From assembly GCF_036323735.1 (NCBI RefSeq), contig NC_086037.1:56296002-56360001 (forward strand): DNA of 64,000 nucleotides, in the 5' to 3' direction. Both the position numbers and the translations under genes were made by a program. The stretch comes from Rattus norvegicus (Eukaryota; Chordata; Mammalia; Rodentia; Muridae). This document shows positions 22,761 to 32,515 of this stretch, in pieces. The first letter of the stretch is position 1. The number at the start of each line of letters is the position of its first letter. A model generated the notes under the pieces. It was not told the origin of the DNA. It did not search any database and was given only the letters and a program-made list of their open reading frames with translations.

Positions 22761-22960
22761 CGATGCTGTTTTCATAACATGTTATGGTGGTTCAGGCTGT
22801 AATCCCAGCATCCAGGAGACTGGAGCAGGAAGATTACTGCAAACTGAAGGCTTTCTGGGCCACAGAGTGAATTTAAAGCCACCTTGAGATATAGAGCAAA
22901 ATCCTGTCTACCTAGGGAGTTCTGGGTCAGTCAGGGCTATGTAAAAAACCCTGTCTCAGG

Positions 22961-24989
22961 GGTCTGGGGAAAGGAAAAAAGAGAGAAAGAAAAGAAAAAA
23001 TGTGGAGGACATTTAGTGTTGACCTCTGGTTTCTCCACACGGAGACAGAGGCAAGCACACCTGGAAATACACATGCATGACAACAAAAATAAAAATAAAC
23101 TAAGCATTTGGCTCAAAAAAGTCCTGAATATGAGATGCTGTTTTCCTTCCCCAGTCATTTAACAAACTGTGTACATTTGATCTCTATTCTCGTTCCTGAC
23201 AGGACTCAGAAGCTCTGTCTGAGTAATAGGGCCACTGTGAGAATATTTTCAATGTGTGGTCCTGGCTAGAGTGACACACAGATTCTATGACCTCTGTCAT
23301 TTCGGAAATGATACCAAGACTTTTCATGACTCTTAGACACCTGGGTAGCCACGGGATTCAGACCGGCTGCCAGGAAAACCAGCTGTGTCATGAGAGGCCC
23401 TACCCTTGACCTTGGAGAAGGGCTCGTGGTAGAATGTTTAACCCGTGACTTAACAATTTCATCAACCATACTAATCATACCTGCATAATAGGCGTAGGGA
23501 ACTTCCAGGTGTCTGAAGATGTGGAGGTGTCTGGAGGCTGATATTCAGGTGAGGGCTAGGAAGCTCCTTGTCCCTTCCCATGTCCTATGTCTTGTGTGCC
23601 TCTTCATCTAGATAGTTGGAACTTTTATACTAACCTTATAATAAATGTCACATGTAAGTAAAGCACTTCCCTGAGTCCTGTGTGTATGCATACATGTATG
23701 TGTGTACATACATGTTCTCTGTGTGTGCTTATGTGTACATGTGCATGTGGAGGCTCTATCCCTCTCCAACCTCCTTTTTTTTTTTCTGTTTTTTTTTTTT
23801 TTTTTTTTTTTTTGGAGCTGGGGACTGAACCCAGGGCCTTGCGCTTGCTAGGCAAGTGCTCTACCACTGAGCTAAATCCCCAACCCCCCAACCTCATATT
23901 TTTGAGACAGGGTTTCTCCTTGGCTGGCTACACTGGCAGGTCAACAAGCCTTGGGGACCCACTTGTCTCCACAGAGGTTCTACCCAAACCCACCCCCCAG
24001 CTAGGGTTACAGACATATCCCATCACATTCTAATTCTTTTAGTGTGGGTCCTGGGAATCCAAACCCAGGTTCTCATGTTTGTGAAGAAGGCTCTTTACCA
24101 ACTAAACTATTTCCCCAGGCCTCTGGCTCTCACATCCAGAGAAAAGGTCTCAGGAAGCCCAGTCTGGCCTCAAATTCTCTGTTGATAAGGACGATCTTGA
24201 GATCCTGATCCTCTTGCCTGTGTTTTCTAAGTGCTGGGATTATAGGTTTCTATGGCTACCTGTTTTAAGTGGTGCTGGGGCATCAAACCCAGGGCCTCAT
24301 GCATTCGAGATAAACATGCGACCCACAGAACTACATCCCCAGTCCCTGTCTGGGCTCTATTTGGGTACCTTATTGCACCCAAGGAGACAGTCAGGCCAGA
24401 AGAGCATCACACAAAGGACTTGAGATAGGCATCTGAAGTGGAGTGGTCTTGTGAAACAAAGGCCTAGATCTTTAGACTCTAAAAGAAAACTGAAGGGTAC
24501 CTGTCTGTCTGGCATTTGCTGGACAATGTCTTATTGTGTGGGGCAAAAAGCCTGCATACTGGACTCGCTGTGTACTGTGTTAGGAGTCCAAACAGGCATC
24601 AGGCAGCTGCTCGTCCTGGGCAAGGAAAGGATGAAGCAAGGGATACTGGATATTTACCACAGGCAGGTGGGCTGGAGCGTCCGGGGCTGAAGGGCAAGTG
24701 GGTAGGGAGGAGGGAAAAGCCTAGCAGCAGAAAGCCAGAGACTCCGGGCTACAGATAAAGCCCAGACTCCCTGGCCCAGTGTCCGGACTCTTGCCTGTCT
24801 CCAGCCCTGTTTATCAGCTTTAGCCTGTGTTCCGCTGATAAGCGGCTGCACGTGCCTTCAATGATGTCCTTCTCCCTGTCCTTGGCTAAGCCTTTCGTGT
24901 GCTCTCTACTCTTTCTGACTGAAAACACCCTGCAAAGAAGCAGCTCAGCTATACTGACACTGTCCCCTCCCTGTCCCTTGTAAATGTAA
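22961..24989. other. Intergenic, no gene beyond the ID at 23774
   Basis: Unassigned sequence with a (TG)-rich patch at 23680-23750 and SINE fragments around 24020-24340. No coding evidence. Confidence 0.55.
23766..23895 (-). mobile_element. ID SINE
   Basis: Minus-strand ID 23774-23887, long T-run, short direct repeats CCAACCTC at 23766-23773 and 23888-23895. Confidence 0.92.
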
Positions 24990-25600
24990 CTTTTTATTCT
25001 CTTGAGGTAATTGCCACTTCTGAGGCTTACTGCTACGCCTAGGCTGGGAAGCTTCTAGTCTCTGTGCAATCCAATCGAGGCAGGCCTAGAATGTTTTCAG
25101 CCACTGAGGCTTGCTGCTGAATAAGCTCACCCCTTCCTCGTTCTTTCTGATCTCTGGCTGGTTCAACTCAGCTGCTCTGGCTCCAACTCCTCTCCAAGGT
25201 GACTGATTCACTCTGGCTTCTCTTGGCCTCTCCTGAATTGCTCTGCTTGGCCTCAGACTAACTTTGGCAATGTGCTCTAATCTTCTGGTTCCTTCTCATT
25301 CTCTGGCTTGTTCTGTCTTCACCTGCATTTAGTTTGTTCTCTCTCTACAACCTGTCTCTGTTCAACTGTCCCACTGAAGAATGCCTTCTCTCTCTGCACT
25401 GCCCCTCAAGTAGCTTCCCTTTCCCCTCTCGTCGTGAGAGACAGGCAGATCCTATTCTGTCACATCTTTCTCTGATTTGTCACTTTGTCTGCCACTCAGC
25501 TAGACATGACTTTTCAAACATGGGTGCTTCTTCTACAAACTAATTTACCTTTATTGTTTGGGATTAAAGGTATGCATTAAGGGTGTGTCTGAATTCCGGC
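24990..25600 (+). repeat. Rodent repeat, family Z (copy 1)
   Basis: Contains GAGGCTTACTGCT, CTGATCTCTGGCTGGTTCAAC, CTTGTTCTGTCTTCACCTGC and ends TTGTTTGGGATTAAAGG. The same order of blocks occurs inverted at 55735-56145. Confidence 0.6.
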
Positions 25601-26542
25601 CACCGGGATTATAAGAGCCACACAACTAGAAACGGGGTTTTTCCAGTAAATAATACAATCTCAGGGGTACACAGTGTGATCAAATATACCATGCCCTTAA
25701 CTCTCAGTCGTTCCTTTTTTTCCCCTGGAGGCCAGAGCACAAGGGACAGAGACATAACTACATTTCCTTCTAGACTCATCTCTTTCACAATTGCCACCCT
25801 CACATGAAATACATGATAAATGGAACCAGGCCTTCTGAGATTTAAAGACGGAAACAACTCAGTGATGTGTCAACACAGACTTGCCAATACACGGAATACC
25901 AATAGGATGGGTTTGCTTCTGATTCTTACAAGAACACTGGATTCTAAGCATGAGGCGAGCACCCTATGTTTTATCCCCTCTATCCTTGGAGTGTGTCTAA
26001 CATCTGCTGCTGCCGGCTTCAAATGGGAAGGAAAGATTGAGCACCAAGTAGTGGGTGTGTGATTTACAACCCTGCTTCCCAAAGTACTGCTCCATAGCCA
26101 ACAGAACTAATTCGAGAGTTATTCTGTTGCCTAGATGATTTCCCTAAGCTCTCACCCATGGGTGTCTACACCGTATCCATTTTTCTGGCAGAATGAAAGA
26201 CCACTGTCTCCTTAGCTCCTGCTGCATTAAACCCCCAAACAAACAAACCTACAAGACAAGATTTCTCTGTGTAAAAGCCCTGGCTGTCCTGGAACTTGCT
26301 TTGTAGAAGCAGGCTGACCTCAAACTCAGAGATTCTCATGCCTCTACCTCCCAAATGCTTTTGCCACCATAACCGCCTAGTGTTTTCCTTGGCAAATTCA
26401 AAGGTGTTTAGAACACAGGTGATACTATTTTAAAGAGCAAATAAAACCCAGGCGGGGTGATGTTCACCTGGAATCCCAACACTTTGGAGGTAAGAGGTCT
26501 CAAATTCAAGGTCAGTTGGGCAATACAATGGTGCCCTACCTC

Positions 26543-26590
26543 AAACAAACAAACAAACAAACAAACAAACACATAAACAAAAACAAAAAA
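26543..26590 (+). repeat. (AAAC)n tract
   Basis: CAAACAAACAAACAAAC tract in intergenic sequence; a second one is at 46555-46589. Confidence 0.9.
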
Positions 26591-26754
26591 GGACTTAGCT
26601 AAGGTAGAGAGGCAGCTGAATGGAGCCGCCATCCAGACTGCTATGTCCCCAAACAGGGATACTTTTCACAAATACTAAGTTTTTGTTCTGGTAACTTGGA
26701 AATGTGAACAGAACTGACATGTTGAGAGATATTATATAATGTCTTGTCTTCATT

Positions 26755-26946
26755 TTATGCATATTGAGTGTTTTGCCAGCGTGTCTACATACCGTGTGCA
26801 TGCCTGGTGCTGACAGAGGCCAGAAAAAGGCATCTGATCCCTGGAATGAGTGTTATAAATGGTTGTGGCCTGGCTTATGGTAACTGGGAATTGCATCTGG
26901 AAGAGCAGCCAGTGCTCTCAGTCATCGAGCCATCTCTCCAGCCCCC
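26755..26946 (-). mobile_element. B3-type SINE
   Basis: GCCTGGTGCTGACAGAGGCCAG ... GAAGAGCAGCCAGTGCTCT ... GAGCCATCTCTCCAGCCCC, the minus-strand B3/B2 layout. Confidence 0.8.
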
Positions 26947-27516
26947 TAGGCAACATTTTAAACTTGAAATGACTTCATAATCACTAAGAAGGTTTTTTTG
27001 TTTTGGAAGACAATGCTCTTACAGAAGTAATCCACACAAGAAAACTATCTCATTCTCAGTGGGGACAGGGTTTCCATTAGCTTCACAGTGGGATAGAGGA
27101 AGAGACTGTTCTCTATAAATGGTGTGAACTCACAGAGGACCCAACAGATCTGCATCTGTGTGCATCAGTCCACCTGTTGTGGGACCAGCATTATGGCAGC
27201 ATCAACACAAACAAGGCTGGAGGAGTGAAGTATAATAAACTCAGATGTCTGGGGCCCTTCTCCCCATCCCAGCACACCAGGCTACACATGCTGTTTAGAT
27301 CCTGGTACCCAAACCTGGCACATAGTTCAAGATCAAGCTTATGTCATGGAGTCTTTTGATCAATCAATAATACAGGGGGTGGGAGAGGCCCAGATGTCAT
27401 CCTAAGATATAAGTGCAAGTGTGTATGTACACTGGTAAACAAATTACACAAAACTGTGTGTTAGTGCACGACTGTTTCTCCTCCATGTTATTTTACCGTC
27501 CTTAAATGACAGCATG

Positions 27517-27835
27517 GGGGCTGGAGAGATGGTGTAACAGTTAGTTTTGGCTTTGCAGTCATGATGATCCAAGTTAGGAATCCTGGGGTTGAGGATTTAG
27601 CTCAGTGGTAGAGTGCTTGCCTAACAAGCACAAGGGCCTGGGTTCAGTCCTCAGCTCCAGGGGGTGGGTGGGTGGGGGTGGGGGTGAGGGGGGGAGGGGG
27701 GGATCCTGAACACACATGAAACAATCAAAGTGTCCTGAAAATACCTATAATTCTAGTACCACAGAACCAGATGCCCTCTTCTGTCCCACACAACATACAC
27801 TCGAAGACACACAGAGATTCACACACAAATAAATC
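27517..27835 (+). mobile_element. B2-type SINE interrupted by an ID SINE
   Basis: The B2 head (GGGGCTGGAGAGATGG) at 27517 and its right part (ATGCCCTCTTCTG, then an AAATAAA-type tail) after 27710 are separated by an ID element at 27585-27659. The ID carries a G-rich rather than A-rich 3' tail. Confidence 0.8.
27585..27705 (+). mobile_element. ID SINE with a G-rich tail
   Basis: ID body GGGGTTGAGG ... CTCAGCTCCAG, then about 40 bp of G runs (GGGTGGGTGGGTGGGGG and similar) where an A-tail is expected. A short flanking repeat around ATCCTG is visible on both sides. Confidence 0.85.
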
Positions 27836-27970
27836 CTTAAAAGTATAAAATGTTGGTTTTTATCTACAAGGTTGATTTCCTAATCTATTCATGAGTCTTA
27901 AATCATAGTTCAAACAAAGTGATATTCCACACTTCTATTATGAAACATGTAGGTATTTTGTTTTAGAGTT

Positions 27971-27971
<1 letters not shown>

Positions 27972-28012
<41 letters not shown>
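27972..28012 (+). repeat. (GT)n microsatellite
   Basis: About 40 bp of uninterrupted GT. Confidence 0.95.
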
Positions 28013-28014
<2 letters not shown>

Positions 28015-28404
28015 TGAGGATCAAACTCATGACCTCCTGTATGCTAGGCAAGCATTCAATTTACTCAGCTAAATCTCCAGATCTTTTCTATGTCTGTTTG
28101 TAAGTGTCTTCATATGTAAGTTAGGTTGACCATCACTGTGTAGCCCAGGATGGCCTCAAACTAGAAACCCTCTTACCTCAGCTTCATGACTGAAGAAATT
28201 AGACATGTGCAACCATACTTCAATGACACTTATGTCTCTCAGGTTAATCAATTTGGAATCACAGCAAATGTAACTTTTAAATTACATTTTTTGGTATGTG
28301 TGTGTATGTACCACAGCATACAGGTGGAGGTCAGGGGACAGGAGTTAGTTCTTCTATCACATGGGTCATGCTGGGGTTCAAACTTAGGTTAGTAAGCTTA
28401 GTGG

Positions 28405-28895
28405 CAGGCTGTGGGACCGTGAAAGGTAGCATGGTCCCTGGCTGAACTAAGGCTAGAGGCCCAGGAGTCCCTGAAAGGACAGTAGGAGCTTTGCCTGATC
28501 CCAGGCACCAGGCCCCTGTCACTAGCCACAGCCTGCTCATAGATTGGTGGCCATCAGTCACAGAAGGGCAACACCTCAAGTCCCTCCACATGTGGAGGAT
28601 ATGATCACAGATCACATAGGCTCAGACAGAGCTTCATACTAATGAGATACATAAAGGCCTGGAGGCTTAGCCAATAAGCTTTCCTTCCCAGACACTCCTC
28701 CCTGCAAAAGGAATTTAATCTCAGGCCCACCCTGAGAAGTGGTTTTACACATCCACTTTCTGCCATGACAATAAATGCCTTAAAACCATGGGCTGCCTCT
28801 TTTCATTGAGATCTGCTGTGGGGAGTCATAGGGAATGTCTTTGCCTATAGAGACTATCTAATCTCCTGTAGAAGGCCTCTCTGCACTCCCAGCCA
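28405..28895 (+). repeat. Possible LTR-derived segment
   Basis: Contains CCAATAAGCTTTCC, a TTACACATCC stretch and ACAATAAATGCC, in an LTR-like order. No second copy or target duplication was found, so this is tentative. Confidence 0.35.
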
Positions 28896-29620
28896 CAGCT
28901 CCCAGCAAGCATAAGCCTGTCAAGCCAAGGACTCTCCCCAAGGGACCAGCTGAAACTCCCCTTCTTCCCCCAACCCCAGGCCAGATCGTGAGCCCAGATT
29001 GTGCTCTTAGATCTGTGGAGGCCTGGGGACCCTGGAACCTGCTCCAGCTATCCTACACCTCAGATTTCGTTTCCCCACCCCCAGAGCAGTGTCCCAGGGC
29101 TTTCCTACGGCCCAACACCTGCCTGGCCATGCCCTGTGGCAGAACAGACTCGAGACCCATAATCCTTTTGCCACTTTTGCCACTGAGTCACATCATAGGC
29201 CCAAGGAATTTAAATTTCTAAGAGATAGGAATTTCAGTATATAGGTTGGTTTTGTTTTTAAAATTCTCTTCCCTGGTATAGACACATGAAACCCCGGAAA
29301 ATCCTGAAGGAGTGATTTTGATGAGTTTGTAAGGGAGTTCAAGTAAAAAGCACCCTTGGAACCTGGCCAGCCTGCCCAGAGGCAGAGAGAGACTTTGGTA
29401 TCAGTGCTGAAATGCAATCTCATTTCCCTTTTGCTGGAAGAAATAATTATGAGACTCTTGTGGTTAAAGAGAACCTTAATGTCAGATTCTGTTTCCTCTG
29501 TCAGATGATCAAAGTCAAATGGCATTTCCTTTAGAAGTCATGGGACTAATTCTAGTCCTGTCCAAAACAGTTCCCTTCAATCAGCAGTACAATGCAAAGT
29601 GAGTCACTATGAGAGTCACT

Positions 29621-29622
<2 letters not shown>

Positions 29623-29678
<56 letters not shown>

Positions 29679-29755
29679 TCTCCCTCCCTCCCTCCCTCCC
29701 TCCCTCTCCTCTCCTCTCCTCTCCTCTCCTCTCCTTTCCTCTCCTCTCTCTCTCA
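29623..29755 (+). repeat. (CT)n, (CCCT)n, (CTCCT)n tract
   Basis: A composite polypyrimidine tract just past the presumed 3' end of Wdr59; GA-rich on the Wdr59 strand. Confidence 0.95.
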
Positions 29756-29769
29756 AACAAGTATAAACT

Positions 29770-29775
29770 TTTATT
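29770..29775 (-). terminator. Wdr59: Candidate polyadenylation signal of Wdr59
   Basis: AATAAA on the minus strand (TTTATT on plus), the first such hexamer after the Wdr59 stop. Cleavage would fall about 29740-29760, at the edge of the GA/CT microsatellite. Confidence 0.5.
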
Positions 29776-29830
29776 GGTCAAAGTAAAGCAGATGGAGAGA
29801 AACAGAAAATATCTATCTTGAGAATTCTTA

Positions 29831-29910
29831 GGGGCTGAAATGTAACTCAGTGGTATGGCTGCTAACCAGTATGTGCAAGGCACCGAGTTCAAGCCCTGTA
29901 CCAAGGAAAA
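29831..29910 (+). mobile_element. Old tRNA-like SINE (ID-like) in the Wdr59 3' UTR
   Basis: It starts GGGGCTG and has an A-box-like segment (TGTAACTCAGTGG) and B-box-like segment (GAGTTCAAGCCC) at tRNA spacing, then an A-rich tail. It is far more diverged than the other ID copies here and antisense to Wdr59. Confidence 0.6.
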
Positions 29911-30437
29911 GAATGCTGGACGTATGTATGTCCGTCATATATTACATTTTAGTATTGTACTTTATAAGGCTATCATTAAGGTGTCATCTCCTAAAGTCAC
30001 AGACCCCACAGCTCTTACTGTGACACTAAGAGCCAGTGTCTTTTAGCTCCGGAGACCGTGTTGCAGCTGGTGTGTGTCTTCGTACTGGCATCTGGAGAGC
30101 CCAGTCCTGCTTCAAGGACAGCATCTTGAAGGCTGATGCTGGCTCTGGTGGCTCTGGAAACAGGTACTTTTCCTCATGAAAACCTCCACTGTAAACTCAA
30201 CAGACAGTGCAGGAGGGTCAGCTGTGTGTGCCTCCCTCCCTTCTGGCACCATCCATGACCGGACAGTCAGAGAAGGGAACACAAAGGCTCGGGAGCAGAA
30301 GCTGTGACCGGACTATTGTCCATCCTAGATCAGAGGATGACCCTGGTTCTAGAACTTTCCACCACAGCAGCAGAGAGCCTTCTCCGGCATTTATGGAGTC
30401 CTCTGGGATTTCTGGAAGTGTCATCGTCCATTTAACT

Positions 30438-30673
30438 TCAGAAGGTGCTCTCCAGCAGGCAGTGGCAGCCACACCCAGTGGGACACACCTCCTGGGTCCG
30501 GAACCATTCCATCATGTGGCTTGTGTGGCCGCCGTGTCCACAGGTCAGGCAGAAGTTGGATGAACCACGCACAGCCACGTGGCAGATGGCACACTGGAAC
30601 GTGAAGCCTTTGCAGATGGCACACTGGGTGCCACGGACCTCACTCCGGCAGTGACTGCAATACACACCAAACT
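30438..30673 (-). CDS. Wdr59: Wdr59 last coding exon, Cys/His zinc-binding C terminus and stop
   Basis: Two bases finish the split Glu codon, then 77 codons and TGA (30438-30440). The exon holds a dense series of paired ligands: CSHC, CAIC, CAIC, CLTC, GHGGHTSH and CPTGCGCHC, ending LLESTF. This matches the RING/zinc-ribbon C terminus shared by the GATOR2 subunits WDR24, WDR59 and MIOS, used for assembly within the complex. All expected Cys and His are present. The acceptor TTTCCAG precedes it after a 6.4-kb intron. Confidence 0.96.
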
Positions 30674-32474
30674 CTGGAAACGGGTGGACAAGAGGCAGGC
30701 AATATCAGCTTTAATAAAGGCAGCCTGGGTCTGGCTAGTAAGGATATCTACTCTTCTCAGGGTCCTGTCAGTCTTTCCTCTTTTCTCTCTCATCCTCATA
30801 CTTTTTCTTTCTCCTGGTCAACCTGGTCAACCAGGTAACTCCAAAACTCATTTACTAGGGTTGGAGAAATGGCTCAGTACCAAATGCCCTTCTAGAGGTC
30901 CTGAGTTCAATTCCCAGCAACCACATGGTGGCTCACAACCATCTGTATTGAGATCGGATACCCTCTTCTGGTGTGTCTGAGGACAGCTATAGTGTACTCA
31001 TATATATTTAAAAAAACAAACAATAAAAACAAAATCTCCATTTGGCTGTAGCCATTTTTATTTAACCAATAGCTTTAAACTAAGGAACAAGTTGTGTACA
31101 ACAGAAGCTGGTAAATGTGCGAATTCACTTGTAGGCTTAGACCTTGGGTACAGAATTTAGTATTACAATATGTAGCAACAGATCAGACCTCAACAGCTCT
31201 CTCTGGCCTTTTGCCCACTCTAGTCCACACCCACCTCTGTTGTCCACCTGCCTGTTGTCCACCCACCTGTTGTCCACTCACCTGTTGTCCACCTGCCTCT
31301 GTTTTCCACCTGTCTCTGTTGTCCACCTGCTTCTTTTTTTTCTTTTTTTTTTTTCCTTTTCTTTTTTTCGGAGCTGGGGACTGAACCCAGGGCCTCTACC
31401 ACTGAGCTAAATCCCCAACCCGCCAACCTGCTTCTTTAATCTATCTGCCCTTTTTGACTGCACTTCCTCTCTTGCCAACCTGGAGCACCTGGACTAAGTT
31501 CATGACCCTGTTTTTTTGCAAATATCCTCAGCTCCATTTCTCTTTTCCCCTCCTAGTAACACCTGGACAAGCTGAAACTGTGAATTAGTCATAACACCTG
31601 CCCACTGGACATCTGCCCTGGGGAGCAAAGCCAGCTGGAGGATCCCCATCAAAAGTGTGTTTCACTTTCTGCTCCTTGGTATAAACCCATTTAGGCATAT
31701 ACACATAACTTTTTTAATCTTAAAAAAAGAACCAGAATTTTAAAATATAATTAAATTAAAAAATCAATATCTTTTTAATTTAAAGAAACGTTACGTGGGC
31801 AGATCTGAATCTTTAGCGAAGGAATTCTCCCTATGGGAACAAACTCCTCTCATCCTCTCAGGTCCTGAATACCTCCCTCCTTTCTTGTGTTTGTTTCTGT
31901 TTTGAATCAACCCTGCTCTTGCTACAGAACGCAGGCTGGCCTCAGACTCCTCTTCCTTTCCAGACGTCAAGTGCTAGAACTACAGGTACGTGCAACCACA
32001 TTGGGCTGACTCAGTAGACTGTTTGTGTCTGCTGATCTGGTGATACTATACACAGAACAGAGAGCAGACCAGGCTTCCCGGTGTAGGGAGATGACTGTGG
32101 TCTTGGGAGCCTCCAGCACTTGCTGAGCCCGTACTCCTCAGTGTGCGGCTTCCTCCAAATTCGCATGGACTGACTCCTCTGTCCAGTCTGCAGCCACCAC
32201 TTATGTTAATGTTTTAGTCTCTTTCAGAACCCTCTTGCTTCCTTTCTACAATCCTGTGATACTGTTTTTATTGATCCTAGGATATATATTAATTCTCTTT
32301 CTGTTTTGGTTTTTAATGTTGTTGTTTTTTGACACAGGGGCTTATGCTGTCAAACTCAATATGTAGGTGAGACCAGCCCCCAGTTCCTGTGCATTCTCAC
32401 ACCTGGCAACAATAGTTTCTAATATCATTTATCTGTCTCATATTTCAAGCTCTGTCAGGTACGTGCGCGCTCGC

Positions 32475-32515
<41 letters not shown>

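Larger units (their letters stand above)
29750..30437 (-). other. Wdr59: Wdr59 3' UTR (3' end inferred)
   Basis: Sequence downstream of the stop. The first canonical AATAAA on the minus strand is at 29770-29775, giving a 3' UTR of roughly 690 nt. It contains a degraded tRNA-like SINE in antisense (29831-29910). Downstream of the signal the transcript strand runs into a pure GA tract rather than the usual GU-rich element. The end point is inferred. Confidence 0.5.

Noticed and set aside
30207..30563. Plus-strand ORF across the Wdr59 last exon
   Set aside because: Antisense shadow of the Cys-rich exon and 3' UTR; the minus-strand frame is the recognisable protein.
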